NCBI RefSeq assembly: GCF_004745645.1
Contig: NZ_SRMB01000001.1
Coordinates: 1,612,001-1,676,000 of the forward strand
Length of the DNA stretch: 64,000 bases
From: Hymenobacter metallicola
GTDB lineage: Bacteria > Bacteroidota > Bacteroidia > Cytophagales > Hymenobacteraceae
Direction of reading: 5' to 3'
The notes beneath the pieces are model-generated. The model was not told the DNA's origin. It ran no database searches and saw only the letters and a list, made by a program, of their open reading frames with translations. Position numbers and translations under genes: made by a program. Positions 54,526-62,111 of the stretch are shown in pieces. Position 1 is the stretch's first letter; every line of letters starts with the position of its first letter.

Positions 54526-54620
54526 GACTTGTATTAGTTTTATTCGTTAGAAATCAACTTGCTCCCTAGCAAAAGTAAAGATTCAGTGTTGAGCTGATAG
54601 CACTCTACATTTACTTCGCG

Positions 54621-55787
54621 CTACAGTTGCCGCTCCTTCCACACGTAGCTCCCGCGCAGCCCCAGCAGGCCGGTAGCCAGGGCGTAGGGCGCGTAGAGCA
54701 GCTGTAGCAGCCCGAGCCAACGCCGCCAGTGGAGCCGGTTCAGAAAGCGCAGCACCGGGGTCATAAACCAGGCATCGGCGCCCAGCTTTAAAACCCAGGC
54801 CGCGAGAATCCAGGGCCAGAGGGCGGGCTGGAAGAACGTTAGCAGCAAGCCCAGAAACAGCGCCAGATTGGCCCCGAGCACCAGCAGGGCCAGTTGCTGA
54901 GAAGCCGCGTGCTGGTAGTGCCGCCACTTGCTGGCCCAGCGCACCCGCTGCCGGAGCAGGGCGCCCAGCGTGGCCGGGGCAGCGGTAGAAACCAGAGCGG
55001 CCGGGCTTTTGAGGAAACGAATGCTGCCGGGAAAAGCCGCGTGGAGCTTGTGGAGCAGAAACTCGTCGTCGCCGCTGGCCAGGTGCTCGTTGCCGGCAAA
55101 GCCCTGGACGGCGGCAAAGGCGGCCCGCTGGTAAGCCAGGTTGGCGCCGTTGCACATCGTGGGGTGTTGGCGCCCGATACCGGCGGCCCCCACCCCTACC
55201 AGCCCGGCGAATTCGAGGCCCATGAGCTGCTGCCACACCGTAGCGGGCCCCGTGAGCAGCACCGGGCCGCTGATGAAGCGCACCGTGGGGTCGCTTGCGA
55301 CCAAGGCGGCGTAGCAACGCAGCCAGTCGGAGCCGAAGCGGCAGTCGGCATCGGTGCAGACTACCCAAGGAGCCCGAGCCAGCTGCAGGGCCGCTTGCAG
55401 GGCGGCTTTTTTGCCGGTGCCGGCCGCTGGCCCAAGCTCCTGGAGCGACACGAGGCGCAGCGGAAACGGGCAGTGCCGCGCGGCCTCGGCCACCAGATGG
55501 GCCGTGGCGTCGGTGGAGTGGTCGTCGGCCAGGAGCACCTCAAACTGGCTGGGGGGCAGGCTTTGGCGAGCCAGGTCGTGCAAGAGGTTGGGCAGGTTGG
55601 CCACTTCGTTGCGGGCCGCAATGAGGACCGAAAACAGCGGGCCGGCAGCGGGTACCGGTTCTGCTACTGGCGGACAAGGCATTATCGAGGGCAGCGCCTG
55701 CCAGGCTTGGCGCAGGCGCAGCATCAGGGCGGCGTACATGGCGGGCAGCACCAGCAGGAGTAGTCCTGCTACCCACAGCGCGCTCAT
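54621..55787 (-). CDS. Membrane glycosyltransferase, family GT2
   Basis: 388 residues. N-terminal helix, then a GT-A domain: FSVLIAARNEVANLPNLLHD near residue 52, LLADDHSTDATAHLV near 85, the DxD motif in PWVVCTDADCRFGSDWL near 140, SGDDEFLLHKLHAAF near 238 and LLRQRVRWASKWRHYQ near 278 (QxxRW). Several helices follow. It resembles the GT2 at 42714, but the two are clearly separate genes. It overlaps the upstream LPG-synthase-like gene by four bases (ATGA), so the pair is translationally coupled. A decayed duplicate of its 3' end lies at 53834-53903. Product unknown, probably a glycolipid or surface glycan. Confidence 0.9.
   Translation of the reverse strand: MSALWVAGLLLLVLPAMYAALMLRLRQAWQALPSIMPCPPVAEPVPAAGPLFSVLIAARNEVANLPNLLHDLARQSLPPSQFEVLLADDHSTDATAHLVAEAARHCPFPLRLVSLQELGPAAGTGKKAALQAALQLARAPWVVCTDADCRFGSDWLRCYAALVASDPTVRFISGPVLLTGPATVWQQLMGLEFAGLVGVGAAGIGRQHPTMCNGANLAYQRAAFAAVQGFAGNEHLASGDDEFLLHKLHAAFPGSIRFLKSPAALVSTAAPATLGALLRQRVRWASKWRHYQHAASQQLALLVLGANLALFLGLLLTFFQPALWPWILAAWVLKLGADAWFMTPVLRFLNRLHWRRWLGLLQLLYAPYALATGLLGLRGSYVWKERQL
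54630..54668. repeat. 39-bp direct repeat, right copy (within the GT2 3' end)
   Basis: Exact copy of 53852-53890. Here it encodes LLGLRGSYVWKER near the end of the intact GT2 protein. Confidence 0.9.
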
Positions 55788-56830
55788 GCTTGCGGGTCTT
55801 TAAGAGTTAAATTCTTCCGGCGAAATACCTTCAGGCGGAGCACAAACAGCAGGCCCGCGGCGCTGGGTAGGGCAATATTGATAACCCACAGGCTCAGGCT
55901 GGCGCTGAGTACCGGCAGGGCCGGCTCGTGGAGCAGACCAAACAAGTGGGTGGCCGACAACTCCCGCACGCCCACGTCGGCCAGGGCATTGAGCGAGGGC
56001 ACCAACGATTTGAGCAGAAATGTACCCGCAATGGCGGCCAGCCCGGGCCCTACGGGCGGCGAGGCGCCATAGGCCCAGAGCAGCAGCCCAAATTGGGCGC
56101 AGAACACCGCGTAGCGCAGCATCGACAAGGCCAAAATGGCGTGCAGGGCGCGGGCCGGATACGTGGGCATGACGGCCAAAAACCGCCGGAACCGCCGCAG
56201 GGGTCTAACAACCGTCAGGGCCGTGAGCAGGAGGCGGGACCGGTAGAGCGGCAGAATTACCCCGGCGTTGAGCAGGATAGTGGCCACCACCAACCCCAGG
56301 CCGGCCGAGGGGTAGCCCGGCAGGTAAAAGGCAAGCAGAAAGTAGAGCAGGCCCACCGTGCCGGCCACCACGGTAGCCACTAACTGGCAGTAACGGCCCA
56401 AAAACACCGCTCCCAAAGCATCCAGCCGGCGGCTCTTTAATTCGATAATGCGGCCGGCGTAGTCGCCTACCCGGTTAGGCGTCACGAAGCCCAGGGTGAG
56501 ACCCACGAGCACCGCCCGAAAGCAGCGCCGAAACGTGACGGGCTCCAGGTGCCGGGCCAGTCGCCACCACTTCCAGGCCTCCAAGCCCCAATTCACCGGC
56601 ACCAGGGCCAGGGCCGCCAGCACCGGCCCCCGGCCCGAGCCGCTGAGCGTAGAGCTAAGCAGCTGGCGCCAGGCCGCGGCCGTGGCCCCATCGGCATACA
56701 CGGAATTATACAGCAAACCCAGTGTGAGGGCCGTAATGAGCAGCTTGCCCCCAATAACCAGCAGCCGGCGCCGGGAAGGTGCCGGTGGTTCCGGGTTTTG
56801 GACGTAGTTTTGTAAGTTGGGCGGGGGCAA
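55784..56830 (-). CDS. LPG-synthase-TM-like integral membrane protein (UPF0104/PF03706 family)
   Basis: 348 residues with about eight helices, resembling the membrane domain of lysylphosphatidylglycerol synthases/flippases without the soluble synthase domain. Family-like stretches are GLEAWKWWRLARHLEPVTFR near residue 85, VLVGLTLGFVTPNRVGDYAG near 107 and LADVGVRELSATHLFGLLHE near 280. Such stand-alone domains often neighbour glycosyltransferases and are proposed to move lipid intermediates. The first in-frame start is a TTG at 56830. It is coupled to the GT2 gene by a four-base overlap, suggesting the two act on one lipid substrate. Confidence 0.85.
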   Translation of the reverse strand: MPPPNLQNYVQNPEPPAPSRRRLLVIGGKLLITALTLGLLYNSVYADGATAAAWRQLLSSTLSGSGRGPVLAALALVPVNWGLEAWKWWRLARHLEPVTFRRCFRAVLVGLTLGFVTPNRVGDYAGRIIELKSRRLDALGAVFLGRYCQLVATVVAGTVGLLYFLLAFYLPGYPSAGLGLVVATILLNAGVILPLYRSRLLLTALTVVRPLRRFRRFLAVMPTYPARALHAILALSMLRYAVFCAQFGLLLWAYGASPPVGPGLAAIAGTFLLKSLVPSLNALADVGVRELSATHLFGLLHEPALPVLSASLSLWVINIALPSAAGLLFVLRLKVFRRKNLTLKDPQA

Positions 56831-56922
56831 AACGGCGGCGTGGTGATTAGCTTCGGCAAGTTACCGATGAAAATAGCAACGGCACTCCTCCGGTCTTTTC
56901 CGTCTTCGCCCACTCTTTGCCT

Positions 56923-57555
56923 ATGCTTCTGCCCCACGCCGCTTCCCAGGACCTGCTTCCCAAAATTATCATGGGCGTCGACCCCGGCACCCAGATCATG
57001 GGCTACGCCGTGATTGAGGTGCAGGGCTCCCGCGTCACGGTGCTGCGCTACGACGTGATTGACATGAAGAAGATCGGCAACAACCACGCCCTCAAGCTCA
57101 AGAAGATCTTCGAGCGGATGCTGGAGCTGATTGACGAGTTTTTGCCCGACGAGCTGGCCATCGAAGCCCCGTTTTTCGGCGTCAACGTGCAGAGCATGCT
57201 CAAGCTAGGCCGGGCCCAGGGCGTGGCCATTGCCGCCTGCCTGTCCCGCCAGATTCCCTACGTGGAGTACGCCCCTACCAAGGTGAAGCAGGCCGTGACG
57301 GGCTCGGGCTCGGCCAGCAAGGAGCAAGTGGCCAAGATGCTGCGCCAGACCCTGAAGCTGCCCCCCATCGAGGAAGCCCCCAAGTTTCTGGACGCCACCG
57401 ACGCCCTGGCCGTGGCCCTGTGCCACCACTACCAGAAAGGCAACAACGTGAAAGCCGGGACCAAGAGCTGGGACAAGTTCCTGACCGACAACCCCGAGCG
57501 AATGGCCAGCACTTCGTCCACGAAGAAGGTCCCCGCCAAAGCCAGGGCGAAGTAG
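56923..57555 (+). CDS. ruvC: Crossover junction endodeoxyribonuclease RuvC
   Basis: 210 residues from the ATG at 56923; a TTG six bases upstream is also in frame but less likely. RuvC resolves Holliday junctions with RuvAB. The acidic active-site residues are in IIMGVDPGTQIMGYAVIE near residue 20, LAIEAPFFGVNVQSMLKLGR near 80 and FLDATDALAVALCHHYQ near 155. Residues past about 175 form a basic tail (KKVPAKARAK) longer than in E. coli RuvC (173). It is divergent from the membrane-protein gene at 55784; TAGTTTTG at 56814-56821 may be its -7 element. Confidence 0.96.
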   Translation: MLLPHAASQDLLPKIIMGVDPGTQIMGYAVIEVQGSRVTVLRYDVIDMKKIGNNHALKLKKIFERMLELIDEFLPDELAIEAPFFGVNVQSMLKLGRAQGVAIAACLSRQIPYVEYAPTKVKQAVTGSGSASKEQVAKMLRQTLKLPPIEEAPKFLDATDALAVALCHHYQKGNNVKAGTKSWDKFLTDNPERMASTSSTKKVPAKARAK

Positions 57556-57623
57556 CGCGAATTACAATTGCTCCGACGCTAGCCAGGCGTATCGACAACC
57601 TGGCGTAAAAGCTCCTCCCACAA

Positions 57624-58337
57624 ATGCTGCCAATCAAGCCGGTCTTTTCAGTACTCGCGGCCCTTAGCGTCGGCTTGCTGGCCGGGTGTGAGCAGCAGCA
57701 TACGGTGGCGGCCACTACGCTGCCCCAGAGTAGCGAAGCCCCACCGCCTACGCGCAACGCCACGCTTTACCAAGACAGCGTGTATGAGCTGATAGGGCCG
57801 GCGCATCAGTATGCGACCATTATCAGGATTGACAGCCCAGCCCCTGCGGCGCGCCCAGGAGTCGACATCCTTTTCCGCAACGAGGCAATCTACGTGCTGG
57901 GGGATACTGCTTTGCGGGGCTCGTTCGAGTTGTACCAGAAGTTTTCCTACCGCCACGCCTTCACCGATTTTCCCGCCGCTGCTGGGCGCGGGCCTCACGT
58001 TCGGCCCGATTTTACGACCAATCCGCACGCCAGGTGGCATAGGACCCGCATAAGGGAGGGCGCCAAGCAGCCGGCCAACTTTGCGGGCCACTACCGCCTG
58101 ATTACCTGGGGCTGCGGCAGCTCCTGCCAGATGTCGGCGCTGGTCGACCAGCATACCGGGCGCATCTACGACGTTCCGGAAACCGCCGCGGGGTTAGAGT
58201 ATCACCTCAACAGCCGGCTGCTCATCACCGATTATTCCGACGAGGAAGCGGGGCCACGCTCTTTTCTGCTGAATTCGATATACCCGCCCCCCGCGTTTTA
58301 CCTCTGGACCGGTAGTCGGTTTGAGCAGCTCGATTAG
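57624..58337 (+). CDS. Lipoprotein of unknown function
   Basis: 237 residues with a lipoprotein signal (LAALSVGLLAGC, Cys near residue 22). A recognisable core, NFAGHYRLITWGCGSSCQMS followed by ALVDQHTGRIYDVPE near residues 150-185, recurs in uncharacterised secreted proteins of Bacteroidota and Proteobacteria; the paired Cys residues could form a disulphide. No catalytic motif is evident. It starts 68 bases after ruvC, in the same direction, but a shared operon is uncertain. Downstream lies a 550-base region of gene remnants. Confidence 0.7.
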   Translation: MLPIKPVFSVLAALSVGLLAGCEQQHTVAATTLPQSSEAPPPTRNATLYQDSVYELIGPAHQYATIIRIDSPAPAARPGVDILFRNEAIYVLGDTALRGSFELYQKFSYRHAFTDFPAAAGRGPHVRPDFTTNPHARWHRTRIREGAKQPANFAGHYRLITWGCGSSCQMSALVDQHTGRIYDVPETAAGLEYHLNSRLLITDYSDEEAGPRSFLLNSIYPPPAFYLWTGSRFEQLD

Positions 58338-58416
58338 GGCCGGGCGCTTCGGGCAGATGCCGGGACCTTTGCAAGCAGCTCTCCACGGTGCTGACGATAA
58401 GTGAGCCCGCAAATTT
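58338..58416. other. Short non-coding stretch before the gene remnants
   Basis: No gene, terminator or repeat was recognised here. With 58417-58889 it forms a gap of about 550 bases between the lipoprotein gene and phzF that contains only decayed coding sequence. Confidence 0.4.
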
Positions 58417-58590
58417 TCATTCGGCCACCCGGTAGTTAATCAGGAACGGCTTGGCCGATGGCTGGAAATGCGCGGCATCGGGCGGGAAGGTCCACCAAGT
58501 CGTGGAACCTGTTTTCGCCGGATCCTCGACCTGCCGCCACACAAACGGGGTTCCGTATTCAGTGCCAATCAAACCAAGGAGCTGCGGATT
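58417..58590 (-). pseudogene. Orphan C-terminal coding fragment
   Basis: A 57-codon open stretch with no start codon, beginning right after an in-frame stop and ending at TGA 58417-58419. It reads NPQLLGLIGTEYGTPFVWRQ, continues through TGSTTWWTFPPDAAHF and ends FLINYRVAE, with protein-like composition but no upstream part. Its frame continues from the DoxX-like remnant next to it with only a stop codon between. Family not recognised. Confidence 0.5.
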
Positions 58591-58889
58591 TTAGCACAAA
58601 AACACAGCAAAGAAAACGCCCGTCAGGTAGGTCCATAACCCAATGAAGCCAATGTGAACGGCCGTTTCAAACCGTTTGCCCCGCCAGAGCTTGGTCGAAT
58701 AGCCCACTACCACGCTCAGCCGGAGCCAGCGCCCCGTCAAGACCCAGATAGCCATACCGATTTCGGCCAGGCCAATCAGCCGGGTGAGCGGGCCCGCGCA
58801 GACCGGCCCCAGAATGCGGGCACAATGGCCTCTTGCTCAGCAGCCCGTTAATAAGCCACACCGCCGCAATACCGTAGCGCAGCCCGCAT
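58591..58889 (-). pseudogene. Degenerate DoxX-like membrane protein gene
   Basis: On the minus strand the pieces GIAAVWLINGLLSK and ARILGPVCAGPLTRLIGLAE then IGMAIWVLTGRWLRLSVVVG match the DoxX-like family, but in two frames. The ATG at 58889 opens a frame that stops after 13 codons, the segment between the first and second pieces is deleted, and one G is missing just before ARILG. The final stretch ends at TAA 58591-58593. With no intact frame it is a pseudogene. It lies directly beside the phzF stop. Confidence 0.7.
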
Positions 58890-58891
58890 GG

Positions 58892-59689
58892 CTAGTGCCC
58901 CAGTTCAATTTCCCCCTTCAGATACGTCACGGCGTAGCCGCTCATCAGGGCCCGGTCGTGGCGTAGCTCGCACCACAGGTCGCCGCCCCGGGCCGACACC
59001 TGGCGGGCGCGCAACTCAGTTTTGCCCAGGCGCCCGGCCCAGAAGGGAATCAGGGAGGCGTGGGCCGAGCCGGTTACCGGGTCTTCGGGCACCCCTACCC
59101 GGGGCGCGAAAAAGCGGGAGACGAAGTCGATGCCGTTGGTGCCAGGCGCGGTGGCAATGATGCCCACGTACTCCAGCTCGGCCACTTTGGCCATATCCGG
59201 GTGCAGGGCCAGCACCTCGGCCTCGGAGTTAAACAAGGCGACTAGGTCGCGGGAGGCCAGCACTTCCAGCGGCGTGGCCCGCAGCGCGTCGAGCAGGCCG
59301 GTGGGGTGCGTGGCCAGAAGCTGCGGGGGCCGGGACGGAAAGTCGAGGGTGAAGCGGCCGTCGGCGGCGTGACGCACCCGCAAGGGGCCGCTCTTGGAAT
59401 GAAAGGTAATTTCCTCGCCCTGGAAGTTGAGGTGGCGAAACAGCACGTGGGCCGAAGCCAGGGTAGCGTGGCCGCAGAGGTCAATTTCGGCCGTGGGCGT
59501 AAACCAGCGGATTTCGTAGTCGGAGCCGCCGCGGGGCACGAAATAGGCAGTTTCGGCCAGGTTGTTTTCGGCCGCAATGGCCTGCATGGTTTCGGCGGGC
59601 AGCCACTCGGTGAGCGGGCATACGGCGGCGGGGTTGCCGGCAAAGACCCGGTCGGTGAAGGCGTCAATTTGGTAGAGCGGAAGCAGCAT
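58892..59689 (-). CDS. PhzF-family isomerase/epimerase-like protein
   Basis: 265 residues from the ATG at 59689; the longer frame to 59815 adds a 42-residue leader not seen in the family. It has the two-domain PhzF/diaminopimelate-epimerase fold, with LYQIDAFTDRVFAGNPAAVC at the start, the catalytic Glu in NNLAETAYFVPRG near residue 45, IRWFTPTAEIDLCGHATLAS near 65 and the phosphate- or substrate-binding PEDPVTGSAHASLIPFWAG near 215. Most PhzF relatives outside phenazine clusters have unknown substrates, and there are no phenazine genes here. Confidence 0.92.
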   Translation of the reverse strand: MLLPLYQIDAFTDRVFAGNPAAVCPLTEWLPAETMQAIAAENNLAETAYFVPRGGSDYEIRWFTPTAEIDLCGHATLASAHVLFRHLNFQGEEITFHSKSGPLRVRHAADGRFTLDFPSRPPQLLATHPTGLLDALRATPLEVLASRDLVALFNSEAEVLALHPDMAKVAELEYVGIIATAPGTNGIDFVSRFFAPRVGVPEDPVTGSAHASLIPFWAGRLGKTELRARQVSARGGDLWCELRHDRALMSGYAVTYLKGEIELGH

Positions 59690-59893
59690 GGGAATCGGGA
59701 GTAGATAGAGGGCTAAAGGTAGCGGAAGAAGCGCAAGAGAACGTAGCTTGCAACTTGCTGAGTGGCCCTTTTTTGGCATTTGTTGGGTGGCCGCAGAAAT
59801 TATTTCCCGGCTCACGCAACCCCGTGCGGGGCACCTTGGTCATGGGGGCAGAACGCTAGCGAATCCTATTTTTACCTTGCCTATCAGCTGCCT

Positions 59894-60442
59894 ATGGCCG
59901 AATCAATTGACGCACTTGTAGAAGGCTGTCGCCGGGGCCGGCCTGCAGCACAGCGCGGCCTCTACGAGCGGTTGGGCTACCAGCTCATGGGCGTTTGCCT
60001 GCGCTACTGCCCTTCCCGGGCCGAGGCCGAGGACGCGCTGCAACTCACGTTTGTCAAAATATTTACCCGGCTCGACCAGTTCCAACACCAGGGACCCTTC
60101 GAGGCCTGGGCCCGGCGTATCGCCGTGACCACCTCCCTCAACCTGTGGCGGCAGCATCAGCAGCGGGGGCCCCAGCTGGAGGCCGAGGAAGCCAACGAGG
60201 TGCACCACCCCGACGGCACCCCCTTCGACCAGCTTTCGGCCGACGACGTGGTGCGGCAGATGAATGCCCTGCCGCCCGGCTACCGCACTGTTTTGAACCT
60301 CTACGCCATCGAAGGCTACTCGCACGCCGAAATCGGCGAGTTGCTGGGCATTTCGGAAGGCACCAGCAAGTCGCAGCTCTCCCGGGCCCGACGCCTGCTG
60401 GAGGAACGCCTGCAGCAGCAGGCTCACATCTCACTACCATGA
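59894..60442 (+). CDS. ECF sigma factor
   Basis: 182 residues from the ATG at 59894. Region 2 (about 20-85) includes QRGLYERLGYQLMGVCLRYC and AEDALQLTFVKIFTRLDQFQ, with GPFEAWARRIAVTTSLNLWR near 75-95. Region 4 (about 120-175) includes ALPPGYRTVLNLYAIEGYSH then AEIGELLGISEGTSKSQLSR, the -35-recognising helix-turn-helix. There is no extra C-terminal domain. Its stop overlaps the start of the anti-sigma/barrel gene (ATGA at 60439-60442). In this pairing the sigma factor is expected to be held inactive until an envelope signal is received. Confidence 0.95.
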   Translation: MAESIDALVEGCRRGRPAAQRGLYERLGYQLMGVCLRYCPSRAEAEDALQLTFVKIFTRLDQFQHQGPFEAWARRIAVTTSLNLWRQHQQRGPQLEAEEANEVHHPDGTPFDQLSADDVVRQMNALPPGYRTVLNLYAIEGYSHAEIGELLGISEGTSKSQLSRARRLLEERLQQQAHISLP

Positions 60443-62073
60443 CTGATTTCGAATCGGAAAAATTCTACCACGACTTACGCCAGAAGCTGGAAGGCTATGG
60501 CAGCGCCCCACCCGAAACCGTGTGGGCAGGCATCCGGGAGCAGGTACCCATCCGCAAACGGCGGCGCCGGCCGGCCTTGCTGCTCCTGCTAGCGGCTATG
60601 GTTGTCGTCAGCCTCACGGTGGGCACCAAGCAATGGAAGCCCTTCTTCACCTCGGGTTCAGCCCCGGTGGCGACGGGCGAACTGGGTACCGCCGGTGAGC
60701 GGACCAGCCGGACTACAGTTCCGGCTACCGGGCCAAGAACGGGCGCTGGCCTGGGCACGGCTCCACCAGCTACTACCGCTACCACAACCGCTACTGCCCC
60801 TGCTGCTACCGAAACGGCTGCCCGCGGGGCCCTATCGGCTACTACATCACCCTCCTTAGCAGCCCCTGCTGCTACTTCCCGGTCCGTGGGCACGCTGGCC
60901 CGGGCCGGAACCGGACCAGCCGACCGCAGCCGGATTGGTATTACGCCACCGGAAGCTGCTGCCTCAAAAAGACGGAACCGTCGGCTTTCGGCTAGCGAAG
61001 CCACCGGCACCCCTGACGCCACCGCCTCGGCTGCCTATGCTGCCACGAGCCCAGCAGCCCGCCCGAGTCGCCGGAAAGCGGCTCTGAGTTCGGGCCTGCT
61101 CGCCAGCAGTGCAGCAACTCGGCGGGCTGCTCGTTTGAGCACCCGGAATGGGAGTGGTGAACCAGCTGCTTACCCGGCAGCGGCCCGCCAGGCCAAAGGC
61201 ACTTTCCGCAGCCGGACCATTGCCAGCCAGCCAGTTGTTGCCGGCTCCGAGGCAGCAGAAGCAGCCGACCTGGAAACCAGCAGTGTCAGCACCCGGCGCC
61301 GCGGCCGACTGCCGAAAATCAGCAATGCCCCCCTGGCCTTGCGGACCGTACGCCCCGCGGCCCTGTCCGTGGAGGAACCCGAGGTGGAGCACGCCCGGCG
61401 CGCGCCTCGCAAGCGCCTCTCGAAACGTGAGCTACGCCTACGCAACTGGAGCGGGCAGCTACTGTTCGGCTCGGGGGTTACTTACCGTGCCCTGGGGGGG
61501 GCGCCTACCCAGCTCGAGCAGCTGGAGCGGCCCAGCCTGGGCTTCAACGGGCAGGCTACGGCTACCTATGCCCTGTCGCGCCAACTATCGGTAAGTGCGG
61601 GCCTGGGCTACGCCGAATATGCCACTTCCCTGAATTACCAACTCAAGAAAACTGCCTCGGAAAATTTGGTGGAAACCAAGTTTCGGGATGTGTACCGCTT
61701 CTTCACCATCCCGGTGCAGGCCCAACTCACTTTGGGCGGCAACCCGCGCTGGCGCTATGGGGTGCTGGGCGGCGGCGCACTGGGTATTCTGGCCGGGGCC
61801 CAAACCACGGAAGGCTCGGCCTGCAACTGTCGGCAAACAAACTGGGCCACCTCTACCAAAGAAAGTCCCTTTACCCGCACCAACCTTCTTTTCACCGGCG
61901 GGGCGTTTGCCAGCTACCAGTTTGCCCTGGGTCAGTGGTTCACTATTCGCCCGCAAGGACAGGTTTTCCTGAACTCTCTTACCACGCCGACGAGTGGCCG
62001 GGCGGCCCGCCGGCCCTGGAGCCTGGGCCTGCAGGCTGGCTATAGCTGGGACCTGGACCCACGCAAGCACTAA
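60439..62073 (+). CDS. Dual-membrane anti-sigma factor: cytoplasmic/inner-membrane N-terminus fused to an outer-membrane beta-barrel
   Basis: 544 residues; the start overlaps the sigma gene stop, so the much longer frame from 59995 is wrong. Residues 1-45 are a short cytoplasmic segment (FESEKFYHDLRQKLEGYGSA, then PPETVWAGI) like the anti-sigma segment of these proteins. One transmembrane helix follows (about 45-63, PALLLLLAAMVVVSLTVG). Then comes a linker of about 270 residues rich in Ala, Thr, Ser, Pro and Arg, long enough to span the periplasm. Residues about 335-544 form an eight-strand-like outer-membrane barrel (FGSGVTYRALGG to LGLQAGYSWDL). There is no cleavable signal peptide. The layout matches the Dma (dual membrane-spanning anti-sigma) proteins described in Bacteroides thetaiotaomicron; the assignment is by architecture. 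Confidence 0.85.
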   Translation: MTDFESEKFYHDLRQKLEGYGSAPPETVWAGIREQVPIRKRRRRPALLLLLAAMVVVSLTVGTKQWKPFFTSGSAPVATGELGTAGERTSRTTVPATGPRTGAGLGTAPPATTATTTATAPAATETAARGALSATTSPSLAAPAATSRSVGTLARAGTGPADRSRIGITPPEAAASKRRNRRLSASEATGTPDATASAAYAATSPAARPSRRKAALSSGLLASSAATRRAARLSTRNGSGEPAAYPAAARQAKGTFRSRTIASQPVVAGSEAAEAADLETSSVSTRRRGRLPKISNAPLALRTVRPAALSVEEPEVEHARRAPRKRLSKRELRLRNWSGQLLFGSGVTYRALGGAPTQLEQLERPSLGFNGQATATYALSRQLSVSAGLGYAEYATSLNYQLKKTASENLVETKFRDVYRFFTIPVQAQLTLGGNPRWRYGVLGGGALGILAGAQTTEGSACNCRQTNWATSTKESPFTRTNLLFTGGAFASYQFALGQWFTIRPQGQVFLNSLTTPTSGRAARRPWSLGLQAGYSWDLDPRKH

Positions 62074-62111
62074 TTCCTTCCCTATCCTTTCTGACTAGCT
62101 ACTCCTCGACA

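Noticed and set aside
59995..60438. 692-residue frame starting inside the ECF sigma gene
   Set aside because: The part before 60439 is an out-of-frame reading of the sigma gene; the coupled ATGA start gives the natural N-terminus.
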